NCBI GenBank assembly: GCA_002753515.1
Contig: PEAK01000016.1
Location: 1 to 64,000, forward strand
Length of the DNA stretch: 64,000 nucleotides
From: Magnetococcales bacterium
Lineage (GTDB): Bacteria > Pseudomonadota > Magnetococcia > Magnetococcales > UBA8363
Direction of reading: 5' to 3'
Shown: positions 19,721-29,764 of the stretch, piece by piece
How positions within the stretch are numbered: position 1 is the stretch's first letter
Layout of the letters: each line of letters starts with the position of its first letter
Notes under the pieces: generated by a model
Database searches by the model: none
Seen by the model: the letters and a program-made list of their open reading frames with translations, nothing else
Told to the model about the DNA's origin: nothing
Position numbers and translations under genes: made by a program

Positions 19721-21088
19721 ATGCCTGAAATCTCCATTATCATTCGCACCAAAAATGAAGAGCGCTGGATCAAGCATTGCCTGACAGCGGTTTTCAATCA
19801 GGATTTTAAAGATTTTGAAGTCATTTTGGTGGATAACGAGTCCAGCGACCACACGGTTCACGTTGCCAGGCGTTTTCCCCTGGCGCAGGTGGTGACGGTC
19901 GGCAAGTTCATGCCGGGCCATGCCCTGAATGAGGGGATTCGGCATTCGTCGGGGCGCTTGATCGTCTGTCTGTCGGCACACTGCATCCCCAAACAGACCG
20001 ATTGGTTGTCACGCTTGCGGGACAACCTGCAAGATCCCATGGTGGCGGGGGTCTATGGACGCCAACTCCCCATGGCGTTTACCAAAGAGGTCGATAAACG
20101 GGATTTGACCATCGTGTTCGGTCTCGATCGCAAGGTGCAGATCAAAGATTATTTTTTCCACAATGCCAATTCCATGCTCAGGCGCGATTTGTGGGAACGG
20201 GTACCGTTCGATGAAACGGCGGTCAATATTGAGGATCGCATTTGGGGCAAGGCCATGGTGCAATTGGGCTACCGCTTGGTCTACGAACCGGAAGCCCCGG
20301 TGTATCACCATCATGGCTTGCACCATGGCAACGATGAAAATCGTGCCCGTGGGGTGGTGTCCATTATTGAACGGATGGACCGGGAACAGGTGAAAGGATT
20401 GCCGGATTCGTTTTTGCCCGGGCAGGCCAATGTTGTGGCGCTCTTGCCAGTGCGTGGGGCGGTGCGTTCCCTGGGGCGATATAACCTGTTGCAGCGGGCG
20501 TTGGCGACCATCAAACAATCGCGGCTCGTCCGGCGCGTCTACCTGTTGGCCAACCATGAGGAGGCGCGGGCGTTGGCGCAGCAGTACGATGCCGTCTATT
20601 TGCCCCGCCCTGAAGAGTTGGATTCCAACACGAAAAGTATCGAAGATGTTTTGGTTCATGCCCTGGGACAGATTGAAAATTCCGGCGATTATCCCGATGC
20701 CATTTTAATGGCTGACTATTTGTATCCATTCCGACCGCCGCAATTTTTTGACCAATTGATTCATGACGCTCAGTACAAGGGATTGGACACGGTATTTCCC
20801 GGTCGTGTCGATTTTGGCAATTATTGGAAGCAGGGGCAGGATGGGCAGTTTATCAAGATTGAAGAGAGTTTGCTGCCGCGGGAAAACAGAACGCCCATTT
20901 ATCGTGCGCTCTACGGTTTGGGTTGTCTGACCTCGGTGCCCGTTGTGCGCAATCGTCGCCTGGTGGGTGGTTCGGTGGGTTTGTTGCCGATCAACGAACG
21001 GATTTATTCATTGCGGCTGGCCCATGACGATACCTCGGCGCAAATCATCGAGGTGTTGCTGCGCTCCGAGGAGAGCGATAAGCCATAA
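19721..21088 (+). CDS. GT2 glycosyltransferase fused to a cytidylyltransferase (NeuA)-like domain
   Basis: N-term EISIIIRTKNEERWIKHCLTAVFNQDFKDFEVILVDNESSD; C-term VVALLPVRGAVRSLGRYNLLQRALATIKQSRLVRRVYLLANHEEARALAQQYDAVYLPRPEEL. Confidence 0.8.
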   Translation: MPEISIIIRTKNEERWIKHCLTAVFNQDFKDFEVILVDNESSDHTVHVARRFPLAQVVTVGKFMPGHALNEGIRHSSGRLIVCLSAHCIPKQTDWLSRLRDNLQDPMVAGVYGRQLPMAFTKEVDKRDLTIVFGLDRKVQIKDYFFHNANSMLRRDLWERVPFDETAVNIEDRIWGKAMVQLGYRLVYEPEAPVYHHHGLHHGNDENRARGVVSIIERMDREQVKGLPDSFLPGQANVVALLPVRGAVRSLGRYNLLQRALATIKQSRLVRRVYLLANHEEARALAQQYDAVYLPRPEELDSNTKSIEDVLVHALGQIENSGDYPDAILMADYLYPFRPPQFFDQLIHDAQYKGLDTVFPGRVDFGNYWKQGQDGQFIKIEESLLPRENRTPIYRALYGLGCLTSVPVVRNRRLVGGSVGLLPINERIYSLRLAHDDTSAQIIEVLLRSEESDKP

Positions 21089-21095
21089 CGTTGCC

Positions 21096-22418
21096 TCACC
21101 GCCGTCCCGTCAGGGTACGCAGGCGATAGTTGAGTTCCCGGTAGGATCGATAAAGACGTCGGGGGAGTGGCCAGGAGCGTTGCGGTTCCAGACAGCGGGC
21201 GATGAATTCGTCAGCGATCCGCTCTGAAGCGAGTCCATCATTTTTATACCAAAATTCTGCGATAAAAGTGGCAAGGTCTTCGGAGCGAACTGTCAGGGAA
21301 GCGGGATCGTTTAATACTTGGGCCAATTGTTCGCTCTGACAATAACTGCCAACCCACCCCGGGAACCACGGGTTGATGAATTGATTCGGGTTCGTGTGCC
21401 AATGGCTTGAAGGTCCGGGAGGGATGCGACTGATTTGATTGATTGTTGCAAACGACAGGGTATCGGGCGGCTCGATGCGGCCCGAGTCGACGTAAATGAA
21501 TGGTTTGCCAAAATAAGCCAGATCCAATGCAGAAAAAGAGGTGATTCCCAGACCGACATCGGCATGGTGGAGCATGGCCAAGGTGTCTTCCGGGGCCAAC
21601 ACCTTGGCCCAAGGGTATTGTTGCCAATAGGCGTATTCTTTGGCAGCATCACAAAGGTATCCGGCATAGGCACTGGGATGCATTTTGATCAACAGGTTGA
21701 GACGGGCTTGTTTGACCTGTTGGCAAATGGTTTCGTAACTTGTGAGAAATCGTTGATTGTAGACATCCGCTTGATGCGCATCCCAATGTTTGAACCATTT
21801 AGGAATTTTATCGCGAAAGGATTGAATCCCTTTGGGAAAGAGGATTGCGAGTGGCCGTGATAGGTCCAGGTTGTACCGGCGATAAAATGCTTCTTTTGTC
21901 GGGACCAGATGGGCTGCAACAGATTCCAGGTATTCGTATTGTACGCTGCCAACGAGCGCGATACGATTTTCCGGGGGGAGGGTATGTCCGCTATTTTCAT
22001 GCTCATGGAGGAGCAGTCTGTGGGTGTAGGGACTGCGGATCAGGCAACAATCGACCCCGTGCGACCAATAATCGATGCCATTGGTGGCGCTAAAGTTGGC
22101 TGTTGGCCGTCCCAGGGAGTGGGCCATTTGTGTTAATGGCAAATAGGAACGCCACGTGCTGAACAAGACGGCATCGCATTGGCGTACGGCGGCATAGAAA
22201 TCTTGTTCACTGTCGAGTAAGACAACGTTTTCGCGTTGAAAAGGCGCCTCGTTACGTTGTTTTTCGTGATACCCGGCCTTGTTCAAACGGTATCCTGGAA
22301 GGGCGAACAAGGTGGTAAAGCCTTTTTCTTCCAGTTTTCTTTTGACCAATAATTCACGGTAAGGATTTTCTGTGGCGTATCGGCCACCGAAGATCAATAT
22401 TTTTTTTGACGAAGGCAT
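21096..22418 (-). CDS. putative surface/capsular polysaccharide biosynthesis (GT-B-like) protein
   Basis: KKILIFGGRYATENPYRELLVKRKLEEKGF; LLIKMHPSAYAGYL; MLHHADVGLGITSFSALDLAYFGKPFIYVDSGR. Confidence 0.6.
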   Translation of the reverse strand: MPSSKKILIFGGRYATENPYRELLVKRKLEEKGFTTLFALPGYRLNKAGYHEKQRNEAPFQRENVVLLDSEQDFYAAVRQCDAVLFSTWRSYLPLTQMAHSLGRPTANFSATNGIDYWSHGVDCCLIRSPYTHRLLLHEHENSGHTLPPENRIALVGSVQYEYLESVAAHLVPTKEAFYRRYNLDLSRPLAILFPKGIQSFRDKIPKWFKHWDAHQADVYNQRFLTSYETICQQVKQARLNLLIKMHPSAYAGYLCDAAKEYAYWQQYPWAKVLAPEDTLAMLHHADVGLGITSFSALDLAYFGKPFIYVDSGRIEPPDTLSFATINQISRIPPGPSSHWHTNPNQFINPWFPGWVGSYCQSEQLAQVLNDPASLTVRSEDLATFIAEFWYKNDGLASERIADEFIARCLEPQRSWPLPRRLYRSYRELNYRLRTLTGRR

Positions 22419-22649
22419 AACCGGGAAACTCTTGCGTATCGATTGGGCATTGAGAAATAGAGGCACCCGGATGCACTGCTACCGGGTGTACACCGAGACA
22501 TATCGTGACGATCTTATCCATTTTTGTCGATGATTGCGATTGCCTTTCCAAAAAAGCAACCGGATGCCTTGGTTGAAAAAATGGTTCCACAAATTGGAGT
22601 AACCGGGTAACCTGTGGTTAACAATGCCATGATAGCAGGAGAAAGTGCC

Positions 22650-23414
22650 ATGACGCAGGCTGTAACCTTTGACGATGTTTGGAAAATGTTCCAGGAGTCC
22701 GACCGCAAGTTTCAGGAAATGGTTAGGGAGGATCGTGAGCGGAGAGCGGAACTTGACCGTAAATTCCAGGAAACCGACCGCAAGTTTCAAGAAACCGACC
22801 GTGAGTTCAAAGAGAGAGATCGTGAGTTCAAAGAGAGAGATCGTGAGTTCAGAGAGAGAGATCGTGAGATCAGGGAGAGAGATCGTGAGGTCAGAGATCG
22901 TGAGATCGAAAAGGTTTGGCAACAGATCAGGGAGGTTTCCGCGCAAATGCGGGAGACTGACCGCAAAGTCAAGGAGGTTAGCCAACAGATTGGCAACCTG
23001 GGGAGTCGCTGGGGGGAATTTGTCGAGGGAATCGTATCCCCCGCCTGTGAGACTCTGTTCGCAGCTCGTGGCATACCGGTACGTGAGGTTCATCAAAGGG
23101 TCAAGGCCAAATTGCCCGGCAATCGTCATTTGGAAATTGATTTGCTGGCGGTCAATGGCGATGTGATTGTTCCCATTGAGGTCAAGAGCCGCCTGCGTGC
23201 AGAGGATGTGCGAGATTTCATTCAACGCCTGGGCGAGCTGAAAGAGTTCATGCCCCGTTATGCAGATGCCCAGGTGTTGGGGGCGGTGGCTGGTATTGTG
23301 GTCGAGGAAGGGGTGGACCGTTACGCCATGAATGAAGGGTTGTTCGTCATTGTTCAGTCTGGTGATAGCGTCAAGCTGGCCAACGATGGAAAGTTTGTAC
23401 CACGTAGTTGGTGA
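22650..23414 (+). CDS. coiled-coil protein with C-terminal PD-(D/E)XK-like domain (DUF3782-like)
   Basis: Heptad DREFKERDREF repeats followed by LEIDLLAVNGDVIVPIEVKSRL (D...EVK nuclease-fold signature). Confidence 0.72.
   Translation: MTQAVTFDDVWKMFQESDRKFQEMVREDRERRAELDRKFQETDRKFQETDREFKERDREFKERDREFRERDREIRERDREVRDREIEKVWQQIREVSAQMRETDRKVKEVSQQIGNLGSRWGEFVEGIVSPACETLFAARGIPVREVHQRVKAKLPGNRHLEIDLLAVNGDVIVPIEVKSRLRAEDVRDFIQRLGELKEFMPRYADAQVLGAVAGIVVEEGVDRYAMNEGLFVIVQSGDSVKLANDGKFVPRSW
22797..22911 (+). repeat. intragenic ~21-bp tandem repeat encoding DREFKER heptads
   Basis: GA(C/T)CGTGAGTTCAAAGAGAGA units repeated with point variation. Confidence 0.85.
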
Positions 23415-23521
23415 GCTGATAGTTTCTTCAAGGTTTCATTCGGTTGGGCCTTGTACGCGGGTCCAGACATGGTGTAAGTCAAGTGAATGAAAACGCAAGC
23501 ATGCAATCATGTCCAGCAGGG

Positions 23522-24643
23522 ATGAATGAAATGTTCACCAACGATGCAAAAGGTATTTCTTCTGGCAAGAAAATGTTGTTGATGTTGGCAGTTGTGATCA
23601 TTGTTGCCCTATATGCGACCAGCATCTTTTTCTCTGCCAATGCTTTGTATGACAACAAGGACAGGGCACAACAAAATCATAAGGCGCGGATGAGCCAAAG
23701 CGAAAGCGAACCTGGCAAAACCAAGCCCGATGCATTGCCGGACGAAGGAAATTTTGTCAGCGTTACGGTGGGGACCTACATTGACAATATTGATGTTTTT
23801 TCCATACGGGATTCCAAGTGGAGCGCCAATTTTTATGTGTGGTTTCGTTGGACGGGTCCGAAAAGCCTGGATCCGGGGAAAAATTTTGTCGTCGTTGATG
23901 GCAATATAACCAAGAAGGATTTGTTGGACGAATACCATGGTGACAATGATATCCACTATCAGAAATATCGGGTTTCAGCCAGCTTTATCAAATATTTTGA
24001 CACGATGCGCGCCCCGCTTGAGAGTCATATGCTCAACATATACATTGAGGATGGGGCACGGGACGGGACGATGTTGCGTTATGTCGCGGACAAGACATCC
24101 AATATAAGCTCCCGGGCTAAAATTCCCGGCTATACGATTGTCTCGATAGCCAATGTGATCAAGAACCACACCTACAAATCGGCTTATGGGGATCCACGCC
24201 GCCCTGCCGATGCCCGGGCGACTTTTACCCAATATATTGCCGGCGTGAGTATCCAACGGAGTGGTTTTGGTGTCTATGCCAAGATATTCGTATCTTTGTA
24301 CGCGGCCTTGGTTTTGGCGCTATCCAACTTTTTCGTCAAGCCTTCCGATGTTGGGCCACGTTTTTCGTTGCCTTCCGCCGCTTTTTTTGGCGCCGTTGCC
24401 AACTCCTATGTGGCCAATTCCATTCTCCCCCCTTCGGGTTCCTTTGGTTTGGTGGATTTCGTCGCCGCCTTTGGCATGGGTACCATCTTTTTGACGATAG
24501 CCTTATCTTTGATATCCAACTATATTTTTGTCAAAAAAGAGGATAAGGCTTTTGCCCTGGTGTTGGATCGATACATGTTTTTCGTGGTAGGCACCCTGTG
24601 TGTTGTCGCCAACATCATCCTGCCATGGGTTGCTTTTGAATAG
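23522..24643 (+). CDS. membrane protein, putative pentameric ligand-gated ion-channel-like
   Basis: N-terminal TM anchor, extracytoplasmic VTVGTYIDNIDVFSIRDSKWSANFYVWFRW, then about four C-terminal hydrophobic segments; start taken at MNEMFTND. Confidence 0.5.
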   Translation: MNEMFTNDAKGISSGKKMLLMLAVVIIVALYATSIFFSANALYDNKDRAQQNHKARMSQSESEPGKTKPDALPDEGNFVSVTVGTYIDNIDVFSIRDSKWSANFYVWFRWTGPKSLDPGKNFVVVDGNITKKDLLDEYHGDNDIHYQKYRVSASFIKYFDTMRAPLESHMLNIYIEDGARDGTMLRYVADKTSNISSRAKIPGYTIVSIANVIKNHTYKSAYGDPRRPADARATFTQYIAGVSIQRSGFGVYAKIFVSLYAALVLALSNFFVKPSDVGPRFSLPSAAFFGAVANSYVANSILPPSGSFGLVDFVAAFGMGTIFLTIALSLISNYIFVKKEDKAFALVLDRYMFFVVGTLCVVANIILPWVAFE

Positions 24644-24672
24644 CGGCGATGGGGGGATGCCCTGATACGCCG

Positions 24673-24867
24673 TCAATCCCGTTCGGCCAGCCAAACTTGC
24701 TGAATGGTTTCCAAGATTTTTTCGTTGCACCGTTTGGGATCGTCGTCAAATCCGGGCAATTCCAGAACCCACTGCATCAAATCGGTAAAGCGTACCGCCA
24801 TGGGGTCGTCATCGGGTCTGGTATCGGCCAGTGTTTCCCCGATCCGTTGTACATCGGTCCATTTCAT
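24673..24867 (-). CDS. iscX: IscX
   Basis: MKWTDVQRIGETLADTRPDDDPMAVRFTDLMQWVLELPGFDDDPKRCNEKILETIQQVW. Confidence 0.95.
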   Translation of the reverse strand: MKWTDVQRIGETLADTRPDDDPMAVRFTDLMQWVLELPGFDDDPKRCNEKILETIQQVWLAERD

Positions 24868-25205
24868 GGTTTGCCCCCTTTTTTATCGACGCTGATATTG
24901 ACGGAATAGTCGGGTATGGTGACTTCAATGCCATCCAATTCCTTGGTGATTTGGAGTTGACACCCCAAACGACTGGTAGGGGTCAGGCCAAAGGCACGAT
25001 CCAACATGTCTTCCTCGTCCTCTTCGGCGGGTGCCAGACGGCCATACCATTCCTTGCCCACGATCACATGGCAGGTCGAACAGGCCAGGGATCCTTCACA
25101 AGCCCCTTCCAAGGTGATGCCATGCTCATGGGCCGCTTCCAGGAGTGTTGTTCCCGCGGCAACCTCGACGGTTTTGTTCATGGGTAAAAAGGTAACCCGG
25201 GGCAT
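24864..25205 (-). CDS. fdx: ISC-type [2Fe-2S] ferredoxin
   Basis: EGACEGSLACSTCHVIVGKEWYGRL...EEDMLDRAFGLTPTSRLGCQLQITKELDGIEVTIP. Confidence 0.96.
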   Translation of the reverse strand: MPRVTFLPMNKTVEVAAGTTLLEAAHEHGITLEGACEGSLACSTCHVIVGKEWYGRLAPAEEDEEDMLDRAFGLTPTSRLGCQLQITKELDGIEVTIPDYSVNISVDKKGGKP

Positions 25206-25217
25206 GCGCTCTCTCCT

Positions 25218-27104
25218 TTATTGAAAATCATCCACCTTGCGCCCGGTCATGACCCGGCGCACATTGCGATCCATGCGGCGTTCGGCGAAGAATACCGTTT
25301 CCTTGTCCAATGTTTCCCGGGCACGGTTGATCGCTTCATGATCCTCTTTTTGGCTCGCTTCCCACAAGGCGAGCATGGATGCCTTGACGCGCTTGAGTTC
25401 CATTTCATCCAGCAGATCGCCATCTTCGCGCAAGGCGGCCCCGGATGCACTTAAAACACGTTCCGCTTCCACCCTGGCCTCGTGCAACAGGCGTTTTTTC
25501 CAATCTTCTTCGCCATGGACCATGGCTTCGCGCAGCAGACGTTCGATTTCCGCATCCCCCAAACCGTAGGAAGGTTTGACCGCCACCGATTGTTCGATCC
25601 CGGTTGTCTCTTCCCGGGCCGATACTGTCAGGAGCCCATCGGCATCGACCTGGAAGGTGACTCGAATGCGGGCGGCCCCTGCGGTCATGGGTGGAATGCC
25701 GCGCAGTTCAAAGCGGGCCAGGGATCGACAATCATTCACCAGTTCGCGCTCGCCCTGCACCACATGGATGGCCATGGCGGTTTGTCCATCCTTGAAGGTG
25801 GTGAAATCCTGGGAACGGGCGGTGGGGATGGGGGCATTGCGGGCGATGATTTTTTCCACCAATTCCCCCATGGTTTCGATGCCCAGGGAGAGTGGCGTGA
25901 CATCCAGGAGCAGCATGTCACCCGTGGCGTTGCCTGAGAGTTGTTCGGCCTGGATGGCGGCCCCCAGGGCGACGACCTGATCGGGGTCGAGATCGGATAA
26001 TGGTTCCCGTCCGAAGACATCTTTGACGAATTGCCGCACCATGGGAACCCGCGTCGAGCCGCCAACCAACACCACCCCTTGAAGATCTTTCGCCCCGACC
26101 CCGGCATCTTTCAACGCCCGGCGGCAGGGGATTCCCGTAGCCCGGACCAGATCGGCGATCATCTCTTCAAAGTGCGTGCGCGTGACCGGAATCTCCCATG
26201 TTTTTCCATCGGATAGCTCCAGGGCAATCGTGACGCTATCCTCTTGACTCAACCGTTCCTTGGTACTGCGAGCCATTTGTCTGACGCGTTGCAAAACGTC
26301 AGGAGTGGGTTTCTCCACGCCCACCTTTTGAAAAAAGAATTCGCACAAGCGATGGTCGAAATCATCGCCCCCCAAGGCGGAATCGCCCCCGGTGGCCAAT
26401 ACTTGAAACACCCCTTTGGTCAGACGCAGTATGGAAATATCGAATGTTCCACCCCCCAGGTCGTAAATGGCGTACACCCCTTCACGTCCATGATCCAGGC
26501 CATAGGCCAAGGCGGCCGCTGTGGGTTCGTTGACCAGGCGCAACACTTCCAGGCCCGCCAGACGTCCCGCATCTTTGGTGGCTTGGCGTTGGGCATCGTC
26601 AAAATAGGCGGGTACGGTGATGACCGCCCCTTGCAGTGCTCCCCCCAAGGCGTCTTCGGCGCGTTCCGCCAATGTTTTGAGGATGGCCGCGGACACTTCC
26701 ACCGGGGAGAGATTGTTCTGGCTGGTGATGATGCGCACCATCCCCCCATCCCCTGCGGCCAAGGCGTAACTGGTACGATGTTCCGAGGCTTGCACATCTT
26801 CCAGGCTGCGTCCCATGGTACGTTTGACCGAGGCCACGGTATCGGCGGGGAATTGTGCCGACAGGACAACAGCCGCATCACCCACCACCACCCCGCCTTT
26901 CGGGGGGTAACAGACGACCGAAGGGCAGGCTACGTGTCCCGCAGGGTCGGGGATGCAGGCGGGTTTACCCTGGAGATCGACGGCGGCCACTAGGGAAAAC
27001 GTGGTACCCAAATCGATCCCCACCACCCGTTTGCGGTGTTCGGAGCGCACTTCGTGGGGGCGTAGCGATTGCCCGGGTTCGGCGATGTCCAATAAGACGG
27101 TCAT
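25218..27104 (-). CDS. hscA: Fe-S protein assembly chaperone HscA
   Basis: VGIDLGTTFSLVAAVDLQGKP; Hsp70 motifs; located in isc operon. Confidence 0.96.
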   Translation of the reverse strand: MTVLLDIAEPGQSLRPHEVRSEHRKRVVGIDLGTTFSLVAAVDLQGKPACIPDPAGHVACPSVVCYPPKGGVVVGDAAVVLSAQFPADTVASVKRTMGRSLEDVQASEHRTSYALAAGDGGMVRIITSQNNLSPVEVSAAILKTLAERAEDALGGALQGAVITVPAYFDDAQRQATKDAGRLAGLEVLRLVNEPTAAALAYGLDHGREGVYAIYDLGGGTFDISILRLTKGVFQVLATGGDSALGGDDFDHRLCEFFFQKVGVEKPTPDVLQRVRQMARSTKERLSQEDSVTIALELSDGKTWEIPVTRTHFEEMIADLVRATGIPCRRALKDAGVGAKDLQGVVLVGGSTRVPMVRQFVKDVFGREPLSDLDPDQVVALGAAIQAEQLSGNATGDMLLLDVTPLSLGIETMGELVEKIIARNAPIPTARSQDFTTFKDGQTAMAIHVVQGERELVNDCRSLARFELRGIPPMTAGAARIRVTFQVDADGLLTVSAREETTGIEQSVAVKPSYGLGDAEIERLLREAMVHGEEDWKKRLLHEARVEAERVLSASGAALREDGDLLDEMELKRVKASMLALWEASQKEDHEAINRARETLDKETVFFAERRMDRNVRRVMTGRKVDDFQ

Positions 27105-27132
27105 GGCACATAAATCCTTAAAATATAAAAAC

Positions 27133-27777
27133 TTACGAAAAAAAACTCTCTTCCTTGCGATCCAATTCTTCGATGAAACGGATGAAATAGCGCAAACGGT
27201 CGATGTGACGCGCCGCCTGCTCCAAAGAACCTTGTCCCCGGGAATCGAACCAGGCGGCGAAATATTGGGTCATGGCAAGCAATTCACCGGAACACGCCTC
27301 TTCCACCTGGTTGCGCAACCGTGTCAATTGGCCCAGGGCATCGCCACGTTTCAAGTCCACTTCCTCCAAACTTTCACGTAATTCCATCACTTCCATGAGA
27401 AAGGCGGGGTCGGACGGGGCGCTGTTTTCCGGGGTTTGACTGCGAAAACCGGCAAGCTTGAGCAGATATTCCCCGCGCAGGAGCGGATCCTTGAGGATAC
27501 GATAGCCTTCGTTCAACCGGGTGACATGCTCCATGGAATAGCGACGTTCCGTGGCCCCCCGGGTGGCGAACAAATCGGGATGGAAGCGTTGTTGTTGTTC
27601 GCGATATCCCCGGTCCAGAGCGGCCAGATCCAGGGTGAAGTCAGGCCTCAGGGCGAAAGAAGCGAAATGATCCCGACGGGGATCGGGGGGTTGAATGATG
27701 CCGCAACCGGGGCAAAATCCCTCCCCGGTCGGCACCACTCCCCGACATGACCAGCACAAGACCATGGTTGGATTCAT
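27133..27777 (-). CDS. hscB: Fe-S assembly co-chaperone HscB with N-terminal CxxC..CxxC domain
   Basis: MNPTMVLCWSCRGVVPTGEGFCPGCGIIQPP; J-domain YREQQQRFHPDLF. Confidence 0.93.
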   Translation of the reverse strand: MNPTMVLCWSCRGVVPTGEGFCPGCGIIQPPDPRRDHFASFALRPDFTLDLAALDRGYREQQQRFHPDLFATRGATERRYSMEHVTRLNEGYRILKDPLLRGEYLLKLAGFRSQTPENSAPSDPAFLMEVMELRESLEEVDLKRGDALGQLTRLRNQVEEACSGELLAMTQYFAAWFDSRGQGSLEQAARHIDRLRYFIRFIEELDRKEESFFS

Positions 27778-27790
27778 GGATTGGCACCCA

Positions 27791-28132
27791 TTAAATCTGG
27801 AAGGACTCGCCACAACCGCACCGGGCTTTTTCCTTGGGGTTGTTGAAGCGGAATCCCGATTTGAACTGCTCGGTGACAAAATCCATGTGGACCCCGTCCA
27901 TCACCAGAAAGGATTTGCCATCCACCACCACCCGGATGCCATGTTGTTCAAACACCCGATCCCCTTCCTCGACCGCATCGGCATATTCCAATTTGTAGGA
28001 CATGCCGGAGCAACCGGCGGTGGTGATGCCGATGCGAACGGCGGCCTGGGGAGTTCCGCGGTTGTTGAGCATTTCCCGGACTTTTTTGGCTGCGGACTCA
28101 CTGATGGTGATACCCGGTGCTTCAGGGTGCAT
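27791..28132 (-). CDS. iscA: IscA-type Fe-S assembly protein
   Basis: ITTAGCSGMSYKLEYAD... and C-terminal CGCGESF; position in isc operon. Confidence 0.95.
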   Translation of the reverse strand: MHPEAPGITISESAAKKVREMLNNRGTPQAAVRIGITTAGCSGMSYKLEYADAVEEGDRVFEQHGIRVVVDGKSFLVMDGVHMDFVTEQFKSGFRFNNPKEKARCGCGESFQI

Positions 28133-28520
28133 GGCTTCCTCCTTTTTGTTTTTTGCGATAATCTTCCACCGCCGAACGAATGGCATCTTCCGCCAGCACG
28201 GAACAGTGTATTTTGACAGGTGGCAGGGCCAACTCTTCGGCGATATCCTTGTTTTTGATGGCCAAGGCCTGGTCGATGGTCTTTCCTTTGATCCATTCGG
28301 TGACCAGGGATGAAGAGGCGATGGCGGAGCCGCAGCCGAACGTCTTGAATTTGGCATCGTCGATAACGCCGTCATCATTGACGCGAATTTGCAGTTTCAT
28401 AACGTCGCCGCAGGCGGGGGCACCCACCATGCCGGTGCCCACATGGGTGTCATTTTTGTCCAGGCTGCCGACGTTTCTGGGTTTTTCGTAATGTTCAAGA
28501 ACTTTATCGTTGTAGGCCAT
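28122..28520 (-). CDS. iscU: Fe-S scaffold IscU
   Basis: MAYNDKVLEHYEKPRNVGSLDKNDTHVGTGMVGAPACGDVMKLQI; LPPVKIHCSVLAEDAIRSAVEDY. Confidence 0.98.
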   Translation of the reverse strand: MAYNDKVLEHYEKPRNVGSLDKNDTHVGTGMVGAPACGDVMKLQIRVNDDGVIDDAKFKTFGCGSAIASSSLVTEWIKGKTIDQALAIKNKDIAEELALPPVKIHCSVLAEDAIRSAVEDYRKKQKGGSHAP

Positions 28521-28546
28521 GATCGTTCCTTAAGTTTTTTGGATGG

Positions 28547-29758
28547 TTAATGTTCCGCCCAACGCACCGAATTCAAGTCGATCCCTTCCTGTACCATTTC
28601 CCACAAGGGGGACATTTCCCTCAGGTTGTTGACCGCCCGGACGACAACCTTGATGGCGTAATCGATTTCATCTTCGGTGGTGAACCGTCCCAGGCCGAAG
28701 CGGATGGAGGTATGGGCCAATTCTTCGTTGACGCCCAGGGCGCGCAAGACGTAGGAAGGTTCCAGAGAGGCTGAGGTGCAGGCGGAACCGGAGGAGACGG
28801 CAATATCCTTGATCGCCATCATCAGGGATTCCCCTTCCACGTAGGCGAACGAAATATTCAGGTTGCCCGCCAAGCGATGTTCGGTATCGCCATTGATGGT
28901 GACGTGGGTCAATTGTTTCATGATGCCCTGTTCCATCCGTTTCCTTAAATTGAGGATGCGTTGCGTTTCCGAAGGCATTTCCTGTCGGCACAGGGCGCAG
29001 GCCTCCCCGAGGCCGACGATCAAGGGTGTGGGGAGGGTTCCGGAGCGCATGCCGCGCTCGTGGCCGCCGCCAAACATGACGGCCTGCAAGCGGACGCGGG
29101 GGCGGCGGCGGACATAGAGGGCGCCGATCCCTTTGGGGCCGTAAATTTTGTGACCGGAGATGGATACCAGATCCAGGTTCATGGCTTCGCAATCCATCTC
29201 TATTTTACCCGCCCCCTGGGCGGCATCGGTATGGAAATGCACCCCGCGTTTGCGACAGATGGCACCAATCTCTGCCAAGGGTTGCACGACCCCGATTTCA
29301 TTGTTGGCGGCCATGACCGATACCAGGATGGTCTGGTCGGTGATACTGTCGGCGAGCAGTTGGGTATCCAGGAGACCGTTGGCGGCCACGGGGAGATAGG
29401 TGACGCTGAAACCTTCCGATTCCAGGTGGCGACAGGCATCCAAAACTGCTTTGTGTTCGATGACGGTGGTGATGATATGGTTGCCACGGGCTTTGTGGAA
29501 GCGGGCGATCCCGAGGATGGCAATGTTGTTGGACTCGGTGGCCCCGGAGGTGAAGATGATCTCCCGGGGATCGGCTTTGATGAGTTGGGCGATCTGGGTG
29601 CGGGCCCGTTCCACCGCTTGTTCCGCTTCCCAGCCGAAGGGATGGGAGCGGGAGGCCGGATTGCCAAATTTTTCGGTGAACCAGGGGATCATGACTTCCA
29701 GAACCCGGGGATCCACGGGTGTGGTGGCCTGATAGTCCATGTAGATGGGCAGTTTCAT
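28547..29758 (-). CDS. iscS: cysteine desulfurase IscS
   Basis: [60 protein letters not shown]. Confidence 0.97.
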   Translation of the reverse strand: MKLPIYMDYQATTPVDPRVLEVMIPWFTEKFGNPASRSHPFGWEAEQAVERARTQIAQLIKADPREIIFTSGATESNNIAILGIARFHKARGNHIITTVIEHKAVLDACRHLESEGFSVTYLPVAANGLLDTQLLADSITDQTILVSVMAANNEIGVVQPLAEIGAICRKRGVHFHTDAAQGAGKIEMDCEAMNLDLVSISGHKIYGPKGIGALYVRRRPRVRLQAVMFGGGHERGMRSGTLPTPLIVGLGEACALCRQEMPSETQRILNLRKRMEQGIMKQLTHVTINGDTEHRLAGNLNISFAYVEGESLMMAIKDIAVSSGSACTSASLEPSYVLRALGVNEELAHTSIRFGLGRFTTEDEIDYAIKVVVRAVNNLREMSPLWEMVQEGIDLNSVRWAEH

Positions 29759-29764
29759 AAATTT

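Noticed and set aside
22797-22911. 21-bp repeats considered as CRISPR or direct-repeat element
   Set aside because: In-frame within a coiled-coil gene and explained by heptad repeats
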